In this document: in pieces, positions 49,481 through 62,007 of the stretch | Layout: each line of letters opens with the position of its first letter | How positions within the stretch are numbered: position 1 is the first letter of the stretch | DNA from: Lanius collurio | Taxonomy: Eukaryota > Chordata > Aves > Passeriformes > Laniidae | Assembly: GCA_020086605.1 (NCBI GenBank) | Contig: JACBWW010000049.1 | Location: 5,179,380 to 5,243,379 of the forward strand | DNA: 64,000 bases | Reading direction: 5' to 3' | Notes under the pieces: model-generated | What the model was told of the DNA's origin: nothing | Databases searched by the model: none | Seen by the model: only the letters and a program-made list of their open reading frames with translations | Made by a program: the position numbers and the translations under genes

Positions 49481-51930
49481 ATTGTTGGGTTACAGGTTTA
49501 TAGGAAAAGACTCAGATATTTTTATTGCTCACAAATGACCATGAAACACAATGACAGGTTGTAGGAAAAACCCCACAAATTAAAAAAAAAAAAAGAAATC
49601 AGTATAAGCAAGGAGTAAGCCTCATAACACAATCTTTCTCTCCGTTCAGAACAGAGGGAGACCTCAGCTGGAAATCTGTGTCCAGTTTTCTTGGGCAGCC
49701 AGGAATACACTGAGCCAACAACCAAACTGGCAGAAGTGAAATGTTGCTCCAGCTCAAATTTATGATACCACAAGTATATCAGACAAGTTGAAAATAAAAA
49801 AAATGGAAGAGGAAAAAATGACCCATGCAATGAGTAATGCAGCAAAGGACAGAAGAACTGAAAGTTGTTACTGTTTAGATTTGATAGAATAGTCACACAA
49901 CAACCTAGTGGACCTTCCAAATGAAAAGTTAAAACTGTCATTACAAGAGAGAAAGATGTCATTTCTATTAGAACCATTATTTCTTTTTTGTGGAGTCCTT
50001 AGAAATTCAATGCTACACAATCTTGAATGTTGATAGTTCTGTTTTCTAACTAACCCGAGAGAAGACGTTTCAAAGACAGGAAGATAAATTTTTTTGCAAG
50101 ACAGTGGGTGTCTAAAGTGCAGGAAACCAGTTTGGGAGATACACAGATAATGTATTGTGTATGTTTGTACTTATGTCTGAAGAAAAATTATATGGAAGCC
50201 TTTTAATTTTCTACCACAAAATGGGCAGAGCTCACACAGAGGAAAGATCTTTTGTATTGAATACATGTGATTTGACTCCATGATTGGCCTTTGGTAGTTC
50301 CCTGTAAAGTAGAGAGCGTGACACAGTTGTATATGCTATGCCAACTTTGATGTTTGACCTTGCTGCTTCAAAAGGCTGGTTAAAAAAAACCTCTCAAAAA
50401 TATTGCTTCAAGTAATAATTGATAGCGACAAGGGAAAATATACAGTTAACACAGTGAAAGAAACAAGACAGATTTTAAAAGCTTAGTAAAAGGATGAAAG
50501 CAGTTTTCTACACTCTTATTATAGTGTCCCTTCTGGTCAAAAAGGAAAAAGAACAACCATTAGGTAACTACTGATAACTGCATTAGAGAAAAGCACCAAA
50601 AAATCATGAATAGACAAACGAGTGCTGTGTTAATGCAATTGGACAGAAACTTTGCTCTTATTCACTGTCTGTTCCCCAGTAATTTTAAGAATTTCATATG
50701 TATAATCTTTTATAAACCAAAGAAATAAATTTATGCTTTTTAAAATTTCTCTCTCCATCAGCTGGTAATTGACTTTTGAAAACTTGAATAACCTCACAGT
50801 TTGCTTGTGTTCCCCTGCAGATCTGTGTTCAGACCCACGTTCTGTAGTCCCTTCATTATTGTCCCCTCTATCCACATTTTCCTACATGTCACCCTCCTAA
50901 GGAGAAAGTTATGGGAATTTTTTCCAACAGTGGGTTTCACACTAAGAGATCAAGATTTGTTCTTTTAAAGGCTAAAGAGAATTTCATGGTTATTAACATG
51001 CTGTTTTTTTCAATGCAGCTTTTCTATGTGCTTATGCTAGGCAGGGCCGCAGGCATCAGCTTTTATTAAGCTTATTCAAAACTTTCCATTGTAGCACCCA
51101 GTTTGCTTATAGATTTGAGAAAGCTTTGGTTATTTCAACCCAAATTTGTCATGTGCTGTTTGAAACTGTGATTTTAAATATTTTAAATCTTTCCAGACTT
51201 GAAACACCCCATCAAATATTGCAGAGATGTAAGGAACATGGGCAAAAGGATAGCAGACAGAGAAAAGTTTCACATCTATGACCTTCATCAGCGCAGACCA
51301 AGAAGGAAAAAAAATGTGGCCTGAATTTTTTTTAGAGCCAAGGGATCTTTTTTAACCCCTAAAAGAGAAGAGAAATGACTCACCACTCTTATTCAAGGCA
51401 GGAAACAATGGCTCAGAGGGTCCTAAGTATTTTGAGGCTTGATGTCCTTTGAGAAGCTGGAGGAGAACAGTCTTGGGTCATTCTCACTCAAGAGTTGTCA
51501 GGGTTCCCAGGAAACCTCCAGGAGTCTCTCTCACTATTAACACCGGAGACATATATGTTTTTTTAACACAGAGCTTTAGGAACACAGGCAAAGCATTTAA
51601 ATTCAATTTTCTGTAATTCATTATTAAGAGAATCAATAGATAAGAGGAAGAAATACCAAGGAACAAAAATGCTATAGAGGGGGAAGAAGACATATGTTGT
51701 ATGTCACATCTTGTAAATCCTAATACAGTGTTATTCAGAAGTTTATAGATATTTATGTCTTTAGCTACAGCTGAACACTGATTCATAGAAAAGCTGAAGA
51801 CTCTTGGCAACTTAAAACTCAATGAATTGAAAAAGAAGAATAGGTTAGATGCTGTCAGAATGATCCCAGGGATAAAACAGCATGCAGGAGTATATTAACC
51901 CAGGTTATACATGGTAAAATGACAAATATA
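49481..51930. other. Non-coding stretch, no gene seen
   Basis: No repeat family recognised. A run of 13 A lies at 49582-49594. The 151-codon minus frame at 49522-49977 and the 112-codon minus frame at 51484-51822 have no known domain. Confidence 0.6.
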
Positions 51931-52757
51931 ATCATAGAATCCTACCATTTTTTAAGTTGGAAAAAACATCTAAAATAATAGAGTCAAACCCCAGCACTGC
52001 TAAGGCTACTTTAAGCTATGTCCCCAAGTGCCACAACTGCATGTCTTTTAATTCCCTCCATGGATGGTGCCTCTGCCACTGCTCTGGGCAGCTTGTTCCA
52101 GTGCTTGACAATCCTTGCAGTGAAGAAACATTTCCTAGTATCCAATCTAAACCTTTTTTGGTCCACCTTGAGTTAAACTGAGCACACTGTTGTCTTGTGT
52201 ACAGTCACTGTCAGTGAACACCCTCAGGTCCTTTTCTCCTTTTCTACCAGGCAGTTTCCCAGCCAGTCTGTCCCCAGCCTGTAGCTCTGCATGGGGTTGG
52301 TTGTGTTTGTTTGCCTTACTGCACCTCATAAAACTGGCCTCTGTCCATCTATCCAGCCTGTCCAGATCTATCTTCCTACTCTTCAGTAGATCAAAACTCT
52401 CACCTAACTTTTCATGCACAAACTCACTGAGGGAACACACGTTCCCCTCATCTAGATCATCGATAAAGACACTAAACAGGCCTGGGCCCAACACTATTTT
52501 TTGCCCAGAACACAGTGCACCCATCCACACCACAGGAAGCCAGTTTCTCCAGGAGGATACTGTGGGAAATGGACTTTACTAAGGTCTAGGTAAACAACAT
52601 CCACTGTCTTCCCTCATCCTCCAAGCAGGTCACCCTGTCATAGAAGGAGATCAGGTTAGTCAAGCAGCACCTGCCTTTCATAAGATTATGCTGATTTTTC
52701 CATATGATGATCTGCTCCATGACCTTCTGCCGTACCAAGGTCAGACTGCAATGAGTC
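51931..52757 (-). mobile_element. CR1 LINE with internal deletion
   Basis: Starts on the plus strand at ATCATAGAATCC, the complement of the CR1 terminal octamer, followed by 'aagttggaaaaaacatc' and 'gggcagcttgttccagtgcttgacaatccttgcagtgaagaaacatttcctagtatccaatctaaacc'. About 52185-52215 jumps straight into the reverse-transcriptase region, skipping several hundred bases of the usual 3' UTR, so an internal deletion is likely. The right part ends with 'agcagcacctgcctttcataagattatgctgatt' and 'gatgatctgctccatgaccttctgc' near 52730, the complement of the palm region upstream of the catalytic box. Both ends match the family, in the expected order. Confidence 0.9.
52147..52533 (-). pseudogene. CR1 reverse-transcriptase remnant (ORF2 fragment)
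   Basis: A 128-codon frame inside the CR1 above. It shows LGPGLFSVFIDDLDEG at about residues 16-31, the conserved 'LGPVLFNIFINDLD.G' motif of CR1 ORF2. DLDRLDRWTEASFMRCSKA lies at about 57-75 (family: 'DLDRLERWA..N.MRFNK.K') and EKDLRVFTDS at about 99-108 (family 'EKDLGVLVD'). Between the first two, the catalytic FADDTKLGG box is replaced by FVHEKLGES, so both aspartates are gone. The last 20 residues run into the deletion junction and the 3' UTR. The start methionine is accidental. It is a non-functional fossil. Confidence 0.85.
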
Positions 52758-54858
52758 AGATGGAATAAAGGCCCAATGGAACTTAAGTTAGAAAATCTAA
52801 TCTAATCCATTGTGCCCAGCATCAACAGCATCAGTGATATGAAGGGTTTTGTATATTATACAGTCTGTCTGATGAAAGATGAAGGTTTTATTATTCACAG
52901 AAACACCTGAGCTTTTTCAAATCTTTCTGTAAGACTTAGCTTCATTTTACCTTGTGACAATGACTTGCACAGATTAATTACTTGACTAATAAACCACTTC
53001 TCAATATAAAACTTGCCTTAAAACAGTATGACACATCCACATTCATCTCTTTACTATCCATCATATCTTTTATTTGCCATCTATTGAAATGCAAATAGCC
53101 AAAAATCATACTGCTTTGTACAGATAATTTTTTCATTATTTTAATGATCATAACTGCTATAATTTTTTATTTGTTTCATTCTTCCATTTCTGCCATATCT
53201 TGGGGGCAATGAAACTTAGGAAATCTATAAAGTTGTTCTTCAAAGCATAGTCATCCTTTGCTATGGCTTATACTGTTTGAGCAGCTAAAATGTTGCTGAT
53301 AGTTTTATGTTTTGTCTCTCCTGAGTACTTTGCTTGCAGTTTCCATATCAATGTAATGATAGCTTTATTTTCAGATTTGACTTTTTAAGGTTTTTGCTGA
53401 AGATGTTGCTTTTTAATCTAATTCTCTTCCAAGAGGTTGAATAAGTAGGGCCAGTGCCACATCTCAGCAATTATAGCCAAAGTTACTAAGACCTCATTTC
53501 TTTAAATAACTGACAGAAATAGCAATGGATGTTTGTGTGTAACAGAGTAGTAATGATCAAAAACCTGCCCTCTCGATAAAGGCTATAATAACATCAGGTG
53601 GTATAAAACTGGTTTACAGCTGGTGAATCTCAGTGCCAGTTGGATAGACTGTAGAGTATAGAAGGACCTCAGAAAAATTCCCTTGCATTTTCCCCAGAGA
53701 GAAATAAGGGATCAGGAGCTGAAACCTCCATTAATAATAAATAACTGCTTCCATGTACAACAGACCAGTTGAACCTCTCATGTATCACAGAATAAAACAT
53801 TTTGTTTGCTAGTTTGATAGGATACAGTAGATCATTCAGACTTATTTGAATAAAGTGTATATTTTAGCTCCATCAATGGTATTGTATTTGACTGGACCAA
53901 CATAAAAAAAATATTAGTCTTTATTCTTGTCTGATTAAAGAATTAAAGTGCTGATTAGTAGGAACAACTTCCTTGCAGTCCTGACAGAAAGAAATGCAAA
54001 GGTTTTTAATATATTAAAAATCTTCTAAATCTAGTGTATTAAGCAGCACTACTCAGAAGTTTATTAGATATTAAGGTTAAAAAGTAATAAAGTTTGCTGA
54101 ACAAAGCAATCCCATCAAGTTTTCTAATTCTCCTTCATAGTTTACTGACATGAAGGTAGAATCATTTCATTAATACCTCCTTTTCCAATTAGCCTTATTG
54201 TCCGTGACAAGTCTCATAAAGACACAGCACTTCATTAGTTTCAAGATACATTGTTGTACAGAGTGTAAGGGAATGAGACCTGCCCCAAGCTGCTGCAGAC
54301 TCCACGAGTGAAATAGTCCTACAATTTCACTCTTGCACATAAATGCCTTAAGTAGTGAACTTGTTAAACAAGCATTTCTCTTTCTAACCTTCAGTGTTTT
54401 CTGTATAAATTCATTAGCATCACCACTTTGCTTGCTGTTTCCTCAGTGATTAACTGATATTGAACAACTTTTAAGTATTTTTCCCCTTCAATGCAAGTGA
54501 AAGGTACCACATGACTGAAACAAACTCTCAAGTTCTGTCTGCATTAGATAAATTCAGTCAGGAATGGTGGCAATGCAGCACAGTAAGGGTGGCTGGTAAT
54601 CAACTGCATAATAGCAGGGCACAACTTTATTCTTTTTTGCTGAGAAGTTATCCAAGTGAGCAGTAACAGCAGTCTTTCATAGATGGAATAACAGAGGCTC
54701 AAGACCAGAAAGTGGGCTTTACCTCATTTATTTTGGTATTAAAGTTATAGAGTCAGTGGCAAATAATAGGCAGTTCAGATGAGCAACTCACCTGAATCAT
54801 CTTAGATGCTTATTTTGAAGCAATATGAATTGCATTGGGTGGTTAGGTTATTAAAAAA
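52758..54858. other. AT-rich non-coding stretch, no gene seen
   Basis: No exon or repeat family recognised, and no frame of 60 codons or more lies wholly inside it. The sequence is AT-rich throughout. Confidence 0.65.
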
Positions 54859-55382
54859 TGTCATGGTTTAAGTCCAGCCAGCAACTCACCACCATATAGC
54901 CACTCACTCCCTCCCCCACCAGCAGCACTGTGGACAAAATCAGAAGGGTAAAAGAGAGAAAAAAAGAGAAAAAGCTGCCCACAAAACCAGAGCAAAATAA
55001 GGAATTCATTCACCACTTTCCATGGGCAGGCATCTCCAGGTGATTTGGGAAGACAAACACCAGAACCCCAAACTTCCCTCATTTCTTCCTTCTTCCCTCT
55101 GCTTTATATACCAACCATATTACATGATCTGGAATTTCCCTTTGGTCAGTTTGGGTCCCCTGTCCCAGCTGTGTCTCCTCACAACCTCCCATGCACCCTC
55201 AGCCCCCTGACCAACATGGCAGTATGGAAAGCAGAAAAGGCCTCGGCTCTGTGTAAGCCCTGATCAGCAATAACAAAAACATCTCTTATATTATTAACAC
55301 TGCTTCCAACACACATCCAAAATATAGCCCCATGCTGGCTACTGTGAAGAAAATTAGCCCTATCCCAGTCAAAACAAGTACA
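54859..55382 (-). mobile_element. Solo LTR of an avian ERVL-like retrovirus
   Basis: On the minus strand it starts TGTACTTGTTTTGACTGGG and ends CTTAAACCATGACA, so it has the TG...CA ends of an LTR. It follows the order of a well-known avian LTR: 'ttttgactgggatag..taattttcttc', 'tattttggat', 'gacagg..acccaaactgacca', a TATA box GGTATATAAAGCAG (plus 55103-55110 reads TTTATATA), then a U5-like pyrimidine-rich part and 'ggctggacttaaaccatgaca'. No internal gag or pol sequence is next to it. I saw no 5 bp target-site duplication: the flanks read AAAAA and AGGGT. The family name rests on recall. The frames of 60-74 codons here are by-products. Confidence 0.85.
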
Positions 55383-58300
55383 AGGGTGTAGGTAAGTTGC
55401 TTAAATACATGCATTCAATAGCAACTGCATTAGTGTATTGAAAGCTTGCACAGAGCTGGCAGGTACTGCAGAGAAGCTGTGGGAGGTATGTCTGTGTAGG
55501 GGACATGGGAATTTCAGTGTCTTCATCTATGAGCTGCATCTCGCCCTTAGGTTAGAAGAAGCACTCCTAGAGTGATAAAATTTTCTGTTTTACCTCAAAG
55601 CCAGGTCTGTAGTCCAAAGTCCAAGGAAGAAGAGGTTTATTGCCACAGAGAGACATTTGTCTCCTTTCCAAAAGTAAGTAGCCAAGAAAGATCAGAGAAC
55701 CCATAGCTGAGTGGGAGTTTCTCTCTATCCATTGCTTAAAGCTAGAAATTGAGTCATTTAAGTGTTTGCAAGTACTTAGATGCAAGAAAAAAAAATTAGA
55801 GGAATATAGACTGAGACTGAAACAGCAGGAGCCTGGTAGAAGCTATCCCACCAGTACTATCTAACCTGCACTCACAACAGCCTAAGCATAATGCTGCCTC
55901 TGGACAGCCAGGAGCAGGTTATCAGCTAATATAACCCCTCAAGTTTGTGCTATAACACTCTAGTTTTCTATTTGCTAACCCATATTGTTTTAGCTAGAAA
56001 GGGATCTGTATTTTCCATACTATGAATATACCATGTACTACTGAACATCAAGATCAATCAAACTGTGATCACATCAGTGAAGCTCAACACATGATGGTGA
56101 GCCAATATTCTCAATTCATGGAAATGGTCAGATGTGCTTTTTTTCTTTTTTTTTCCTTTTAGGTTTATAGCTAATGAGACATTTCCATTAAAAACCTAGA
56201 GAGGGTAGGATAATTCCAGCCTTAGTGCAGATTTTTTGGAGGGTTGAGCTACTCTGTAGGTTAGCTTAGATTTTCACCTTGACTACCATACAGAGCATCT
56301 AAGGCAAGTAGGTTTCTAATTTAGATGCCTTAAAACTAGGTGGGATGAATCTGAGAGTATTTGTTAGGATACTCCACAATGCTTTAGTATCAAAATCAAG
56401 GAAAGCACAGCCAGCACAAGTAGAGGCAACACTATCAGGTTCCTGCTATTTACTAAGAGTTAGAGCATTTCACTCACATGCTGCAGGTATTTCTCTGGAT
56501 TAATTCAAGAGAGAAAATTAACTGCTCCAGTCACCAGTGAGAGAAGCTTGTCTCTTTATCTGAAGCTGTAGCATTTTGCATTTCCTATTTAATATAGACA
56601 GCCATAAACTGAACATTATTAAGATTTCTTCACAAGAGGAATAAGAAAGCAGAGCTCTCTACAGTGTCCCCTGTTTCTTTAATTTCACAGCTGAATTACC
56701 AGAGACCTGCTTAAAGAGGAAAGGCTACAAGAAAATTCAGAGGTGCTGGAAACATGTATATGTACATATAAATACGTTCAACCCTTTGGGTGTTATTAGA
56801 GTGGAAATAACATCTAGTATATGCTAAAGCTCTGTGTAATGAAGAAAGGGGGTCATGCATTTTTTAATGGGAAAAGACAGAGAGCATTTCATCACTGCAG
56901 AACCATGTAGTTTTTACTTAAGCTGGTTGTAAAATAGGTAGCTTAGCTGGTGGTAGTGGAGATCTCAGAAGATGCTGAGAAAACTGTGAGCATTTACCTT
57001 GTTTTCTTAAAGTGTGGTGGGAGTTGTTTCAGCTCACAGTGACCTCCCCATGACTGACACATCTGAGCCAGCTGAAGCTGCTGAAACAACTTGCGATAGA
57101 AAAACCAGTAAGGATACATTGAGAATCTGCACATGAAACAAAATTTAAAAGCTCAAAGGCTTGAAACATTTGATCCTTTGACCACTGGTATGGAGCAGTG
57201 ATTACTTGAGTTTTTTTGACAGTGTCCTAACAGGTGGGACTGGAAGTCTTAGGCATGTGAAAGCAAATAGTGCCAGACAGCTCGTCCAACACATTTGAAG
57301 GCACAGTAAAGACAGCATTTAGCTCAAAGTTCTAGATATTAGAGGCAGAATTGATTGTAATGAATGAAATTTGCTTAAAGCATTAAAGAATAAATTGATT
57401 CTTATCTGTGCTGTTTTCAAATTCACCCCTTACTGGAGATAATTATCTTCTGTCAGCTTCAAAGAATGTATTTGCCATGGTTCTTGTGAAGAAACATTTT
57501 TTCTGAGATAATTTGTACAAAAAGGTGGTACAGACTGGTGATGAGAATCACCATTAAATAAGCACATATGGACTTATTTCAGTGTAGGGCTGTGATAACA
57601 TCCATACCTATGGTACAATGACAGGACAGGTGCCAGGGGATCTATCAAGGACACAACACTGGTTGTGGCGGCAAGGGGACATACAAGGCCCTAACAATCT
57701 TCCAAAGACCCACCTCTCCTGTGTGCTTGTCACTCCTGGGTTGTGGGAGTGGTCTGTTTTGGCAAGTTTTGCAATCAAACAGCTGTGGTAGTGTGAGAGG
57801 CTATACTGGGGAAAATCAGCAATTGTCTCTCAGGTTTGGTTTCCTACATCCTGTGTTCTTCACTGCAACACTTGGGATTTTGCTTCAATGAGCTGTGACC
57901 CAAGAGTGCTGGTGAGAGTCAGGCTCCACCACAGTCCCTGCAGAAGAAGAAAAGGGCACATCTCCATGAAAGTATTTTGTCAGCTCATAAATCCTTTCTT
58001 TGCTGCTGTTGATCTGGCAAACTCTGAAAGTTGTCAGACTGCATCACTGTGGCTTTGAGCCCAAGCCAGTAAGTACATCAGTCTCATGTGTGGTGCTTGC
58101 AGCACGCTAAAGGGCTTCTGTTGGTCTGGCCATGCCGCTTAGTTCTGTCTCTGGTACTACTGTATGACCTACATTTCTCACCCTGTTTAATGCATTTGTG
58201 TCTGATTAGGTCCTGGTTCTGCCCCTCCTGATTGCTCTCCAAATATTACTCCTTAACTAAATCTTTATGGCTAGAATTAAAGAGTCTTCCTGTGCTGATA

Positions 58301-59734
58301 ATTATTTTATTTTAGTCAGGGAGTAGCTTTCTATCTGTATCTGGGTCAGTATTAAGCTTAGCTTCCAGTGTTAATTTTCATGCTAAATATTCTTAATTTG
58401 TTCCTCCTTTATAAGAAGCTCCTTGATCCAGTAAATCTTCTTGTCCCTCCTACAGTGTGTCTAGTTATGAATTGTCATGATTCAGTGAATCTGCAGAGAA
58501 ACTATTTTAATTATCCTCCCTTTCTCTCTCTGTCTTCTGCCAGGATGTCCAAGCCTCCCATGGAGGGAACATTCCTATCCTACTTCACCTCCCTTAAGGC
58601 AGTTGGAACTTTTTCATGTCAAGTTATCTTTTTGTCTCCCAAATCATACTGGATAAGCACTTCTTAGTGCTGCAAGGTTGATTTCTGTTGGGAGATTCCA
58701 GCTGCAAGGAAAGGAGGACATAAGCTCAGGGGAGACTCCCAGAGAAAATGGATATATAGTCTCATTTATGCAAGGCTTGGCAAAACCAGAGACAGGCCCA
58801 ATCTGCATCGCTCTCTGGACTCAAGTGTCACAGATTTCTGCTTGATTCAGTGCAAGGAAAATCCCGTTTGTGTAATTTGTAGCTGGTAGATGTTTCATTT
58901 TTTGGATTCTGAACCCCATCACACTTTTGGGTGAGTGGTGGCCATGGGCAGTGGGACAGAAAATCTCCACATCTAAGATGCTTTGAATCCAGCCCAAATA
59001 GCATGGCTGTCTTTGCTCAAATTCCAGTAGTTCTGAAAACTGGTTTCTGGGCATTCTGAGACCTCAGAAGAAAGCATCACAAACTTTGCCAACAATTAGG
59101 ACTTCGCTTCATGCTCTGACTAACGAGGCAATCACTTAGAGGGCAGCTTAAGCATTGATACAGTTAGTTGAAAAAAATGACAAAAGCCTGGATAAAATGC
59201 TTCCCTCTCAGGTTCAGCACTGTCAGTCATCTATTCAGGCTTCAGAAGTTCCCTGGTGCCTTTTGTTCAGCAAGAGACTTACTGGAAGCACCACACACTG
59301 TGTCAAACTACCAGGAAATCCTTTATCAGTACATCCTTTTGAAACTGTCATTGAGCTGTATGGACCTAAATAGTGATAAGCATTAATAATACCGTGTTCT
59401 TTTTATCCATGTGTTGCAGTTTAGTCTCAGTTGGTTTTATCTTAAGCTCAGGATTTTCAGTCCAAGCTAGTCTGCTGCAACTCCCCACCTCCTTCTCCTT
59501 TTCAAATGGTGCTTAACCCATCACATATGGATACATAAGGCCACAAAAAATCAAACTAATTTTTATCTAAGTCAGAGGTTTATGCCTTTTGTTTGTATCT
59601 TGGACTTCTTTTGTCAAGTGTGTGAGCATCCTGTCCACAGTCCACTGGCATAAATCCCAAAAGCAGCATAGCTTGTCAGACTGATAGTGTTGGAGTTTTG
59701 TCTGCTGATTTTTTAATTTTATTTGGGTGTCTCT
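55383..59734. other. Non-coding stretch, no gene seen
   Basis: No repeat family recognised. T runs lie near 56138-56160. A 99-codon frame at 58368-58667 plus has no domain that I recognise. Confidence 0.6.
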
Positions 59735-59743
59735 TTGTTTGTT

Positions 59744-59778
<35 letters not shown>
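59735..59778. repeat. (GTTT)n followed by (GT)n microsatellite
   Basis: Three GTTT-type steps pass directly into about 15 uninterrupted GT dinucleotides up to 59778. It creates runs of Cys-Val or Thr-His in the overlapping frames, which are artefacts. The long pure GT tract is likely to vary in length between individuals. Confidence 0.95.
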
Positions 59779-59783
<5 letters not shown>

Positions 59784-60665
59784 AGCATTAATCAAACAAG
59801 TAATCAGAGTTGTGAAGCAAGGATCTGAACTGTTTCATGAGCATTTCTCATCCTGGCATCATCAGCCCTTAAGAGCAGTCATGCAGCCACACCTAGTCAT
59901 GGAAGCTCAACAGGATCCAGAAGGATCAGCTGAAAATCTGAGTACAAAACCCACTGCTCACTGTCCAGAACAGTTTCACTTCCCAGTGGATTTATCTTCT
60001 CTTTTTGCAGAAATCCCGAATATTTCAACTAGCATCCAAAAATGCATATGTGGTAACCATCTTGGAAAGAGAACTGAACTTGCAGACCAGGGGGTCTTTA
60101 CATGGTGCAAAGAATTTGGGTGTTTTTCAGAAAAACACTGTCTGTCATACATCAGGGATGACTTTGGGGCAGTTGTCAAGGAGTGACACAGAAAGGAAGG
60201 TGTAGTTCCTGCTCTTGGAGGTAATAATAGAAGATGTATGTGCTAATCAGAAATATGAGTGTAGACTTAGCCAGAATACACTGCTAAAGTGAAATCACTC
60301 TGTCAGAGATTTTACAGTTTTCAGCAAGGCAGCTTGGTTCAATCAGGAAAAAACGCAAAGATAAAAGTGCAACATTAGGCAACTAAATTCCAAACCTTCA
60401 GAATTTCTATGTTCTATAAATAGAAAACACCTAAATATATAAAGCCTAAGAGTCCCCTGAGATTCTGTGGCTATATTGACAGTCTGGAGCAGCTAAACAC
60501 CCAGTTCACAATAAATCCTGCCAGGTGTTGGGCTGCCTCTAACTGTCCTGCCACCGTACAAAAAGCCTTTCTCCAAATACACACAATACGGGCTGCAGAG
60601 ATAAACACAGGGACTGCAAAAAATAAAGTAAATGATGCTCCTGGTGTGACCATGACTCTTTAGGA
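59779..60665. other. Non-coding stretch, no gene seen
   Basis: No repeat family recognised. The 162-codon plus frame that starts in the microsatellite (59698-60186) has no known domain downstream of the GT-encoded part. Confidence 0.6.
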
Positions 60666-61085
60666 AATAATAGAATGGACTGGAATACTTCCAACTGCAA
60701 GGGACTTAGAACAATCATGTAGTCCAACTGCTTCATCACTTCAGGGTTGTCCAAAAGTCAAAGCGTATTTTTAAGTGCACTGTCCAAATGCCCCTTAAAC
60801 ACTGATGGGCATGGTACATAAAACACCTCTCTAGGAAACCCATCCCAGTGTTTGACAGCCTCTCTGTAAGGAAATGTTTCACAATGTCAAGTTTGCACCT
60901 CCCCTGACACAGCTTTTAACCATTCTCGTTCATCCTATCACTGGACTCCACAAAGAGATCAGCATCTCCCTCCCCACTTGCCCTCCTCCAGAAGATTAGA
61001 AGGTAATGAGGCTGCCCCTCCACCTTCTTTTCTCCAAATTAGTGATTTTAGTGCTTCAGTGCTCAAACACTCATCTAACATTGCC
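60666..61085 (-). mobile_element. CR1 LINE 3' UTR
   Basis: The plus strand starts 'aataatagaatggactgg' and continues with 'acttccaactgcaagggactta', 'caatcatgtagtccaactgc', 'aacactgatgggcatgg', 'aggaaacccatcccagtgtttgacagcctctctgtaaggaaatgtttc', 'cacctcccctgacacagcttttaaccattctcgttcatcctatcactgg' and, towards the right, 'ccaccttcttttctccaaatta'. This is the reverse complement of a CR1 3' UTR in order. The coding part is absent. It stops about 20 bp before the LTR listed next. Confidence 0.85.
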
Positions 61086-61106
61086 CATAAACACCCATCT
61101 CAACTC

Positions 61107-62007
61107 TGTGGGGACCCTAATTGGATGCCTGGTAGCTACCAAAGCACTGTAATTTCCCACCATGACTGGACAGAGGAGAGGAAAAAAAAAAAAAAAGGGT
61201 TCAAAAGGGTTCATGAGTTGAGGTAAGGACAGGGAGAGATCATTCACCAATTACCACTATGAGCAAAACAGACTTGACTTGGAGATATTAACTGAAGTTA
61301 TTACTAGTCAAAATCAGAGTAAGGTAATGAGAAGCAAAACTAATCTTAAAAACACCCTTCCCCTACACCTGCCTAATTTCTGGGCTCTATCTCCTACCTC
61401 CAGTGGCACAGGGAGACAGGGAGTTAAGGCTATGTTCAGTTCATCACAGGTTGTTTCTGCCACTGCTCAAGGAGAGGAGTCCTTCCCCTGCTCCAACGTG
61501 AGGTCCCTCCCATGGAAGACAATTCTACACGAACTTCTTCAGTGTGAGTCATTCCCATGGGCTACAGTTCTTCCTGAACTCTTCCAGCCCAGGTTCCTTC
61601 CCACAGAGTGCAGTCCATCAGGACCAGCCTGCTTCCCCATGCTCTTCACCACAGGCTGCAGGGGAATCTCAGCTCCAGCACCTGGAGCACCTCCTCCCCC
61701 TCCTCCACTGACCTTGGTGTCTCCAGAGTTGTTCCTCTCACATTCTCAGTCCTCTCTTGTCTGGCTGCAGTTACATCTGCACAATAACTGTTTTCTCCTT
61801 CTTTAGTAAGTTATCCCAGAGGTGTTGCTGCCATCTCTGATGGGCTTGGCCTTGGCCAGCAGTGGTTACCTCCTGGGAACTGCTTCCTTCCTGGGGAAGG
61901 GCTGGCACTGACTGTCACACATGGGGGAAGCTCCCACAGCTTCTCACAGAAGCCATCCCTGTAGCCTATCCTCAGCTACCCAAACCTGGCCATGCAAACT
62001 AAATACA
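61107..62007 (-). mobile_element. Long solo LTR of an avian ERVL-like retrovirus
   Basis: On the minus strand it starts TGTATTTAGTTTGCATGGCC and ends near AATTAGGGTCCCCACA, giving TG...CA ends about 901 bp apart. Inside, the order follows a known long avian LTR: 'ctgtgagaagctg', 'cttcccccatgtgtgacag', 'ggccaaggccaagcccatcagagatgg', 'cctctgggataac' with a degenerate TATA region near 61800, then GC-richer repeats of 'cccatgggaatgactcacactg' type, and 'cttctcattaccttac', 'caagtcaagtctgttttgctcatagtggtaattggtgaatgatctctccctgtccttacctcaactcatgaacc', and lastly 'tctgtccag' near the 3' end. No internal viral genes were recognised beside it. A clear target-site duplication was not seen. The 175-codon plus frame at 61279-61806 (with a proline run) is antisense to this LTR and not a gene. 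Confidence 0.8.

Noticed and set aside
59698..60186. 162-codon plus-strand frame starting in the GT microsatellite
   Set aside because: The first part encodes Cys-Val repeats from the GT tract; the remainder is unrecognised.
61279..61806. 175-codon plus-strand frame with a proline run, the longest in the window
   Set aside because: It lies wholly inside the 901 bp LTR, antisense to it, with no recognisable domain.
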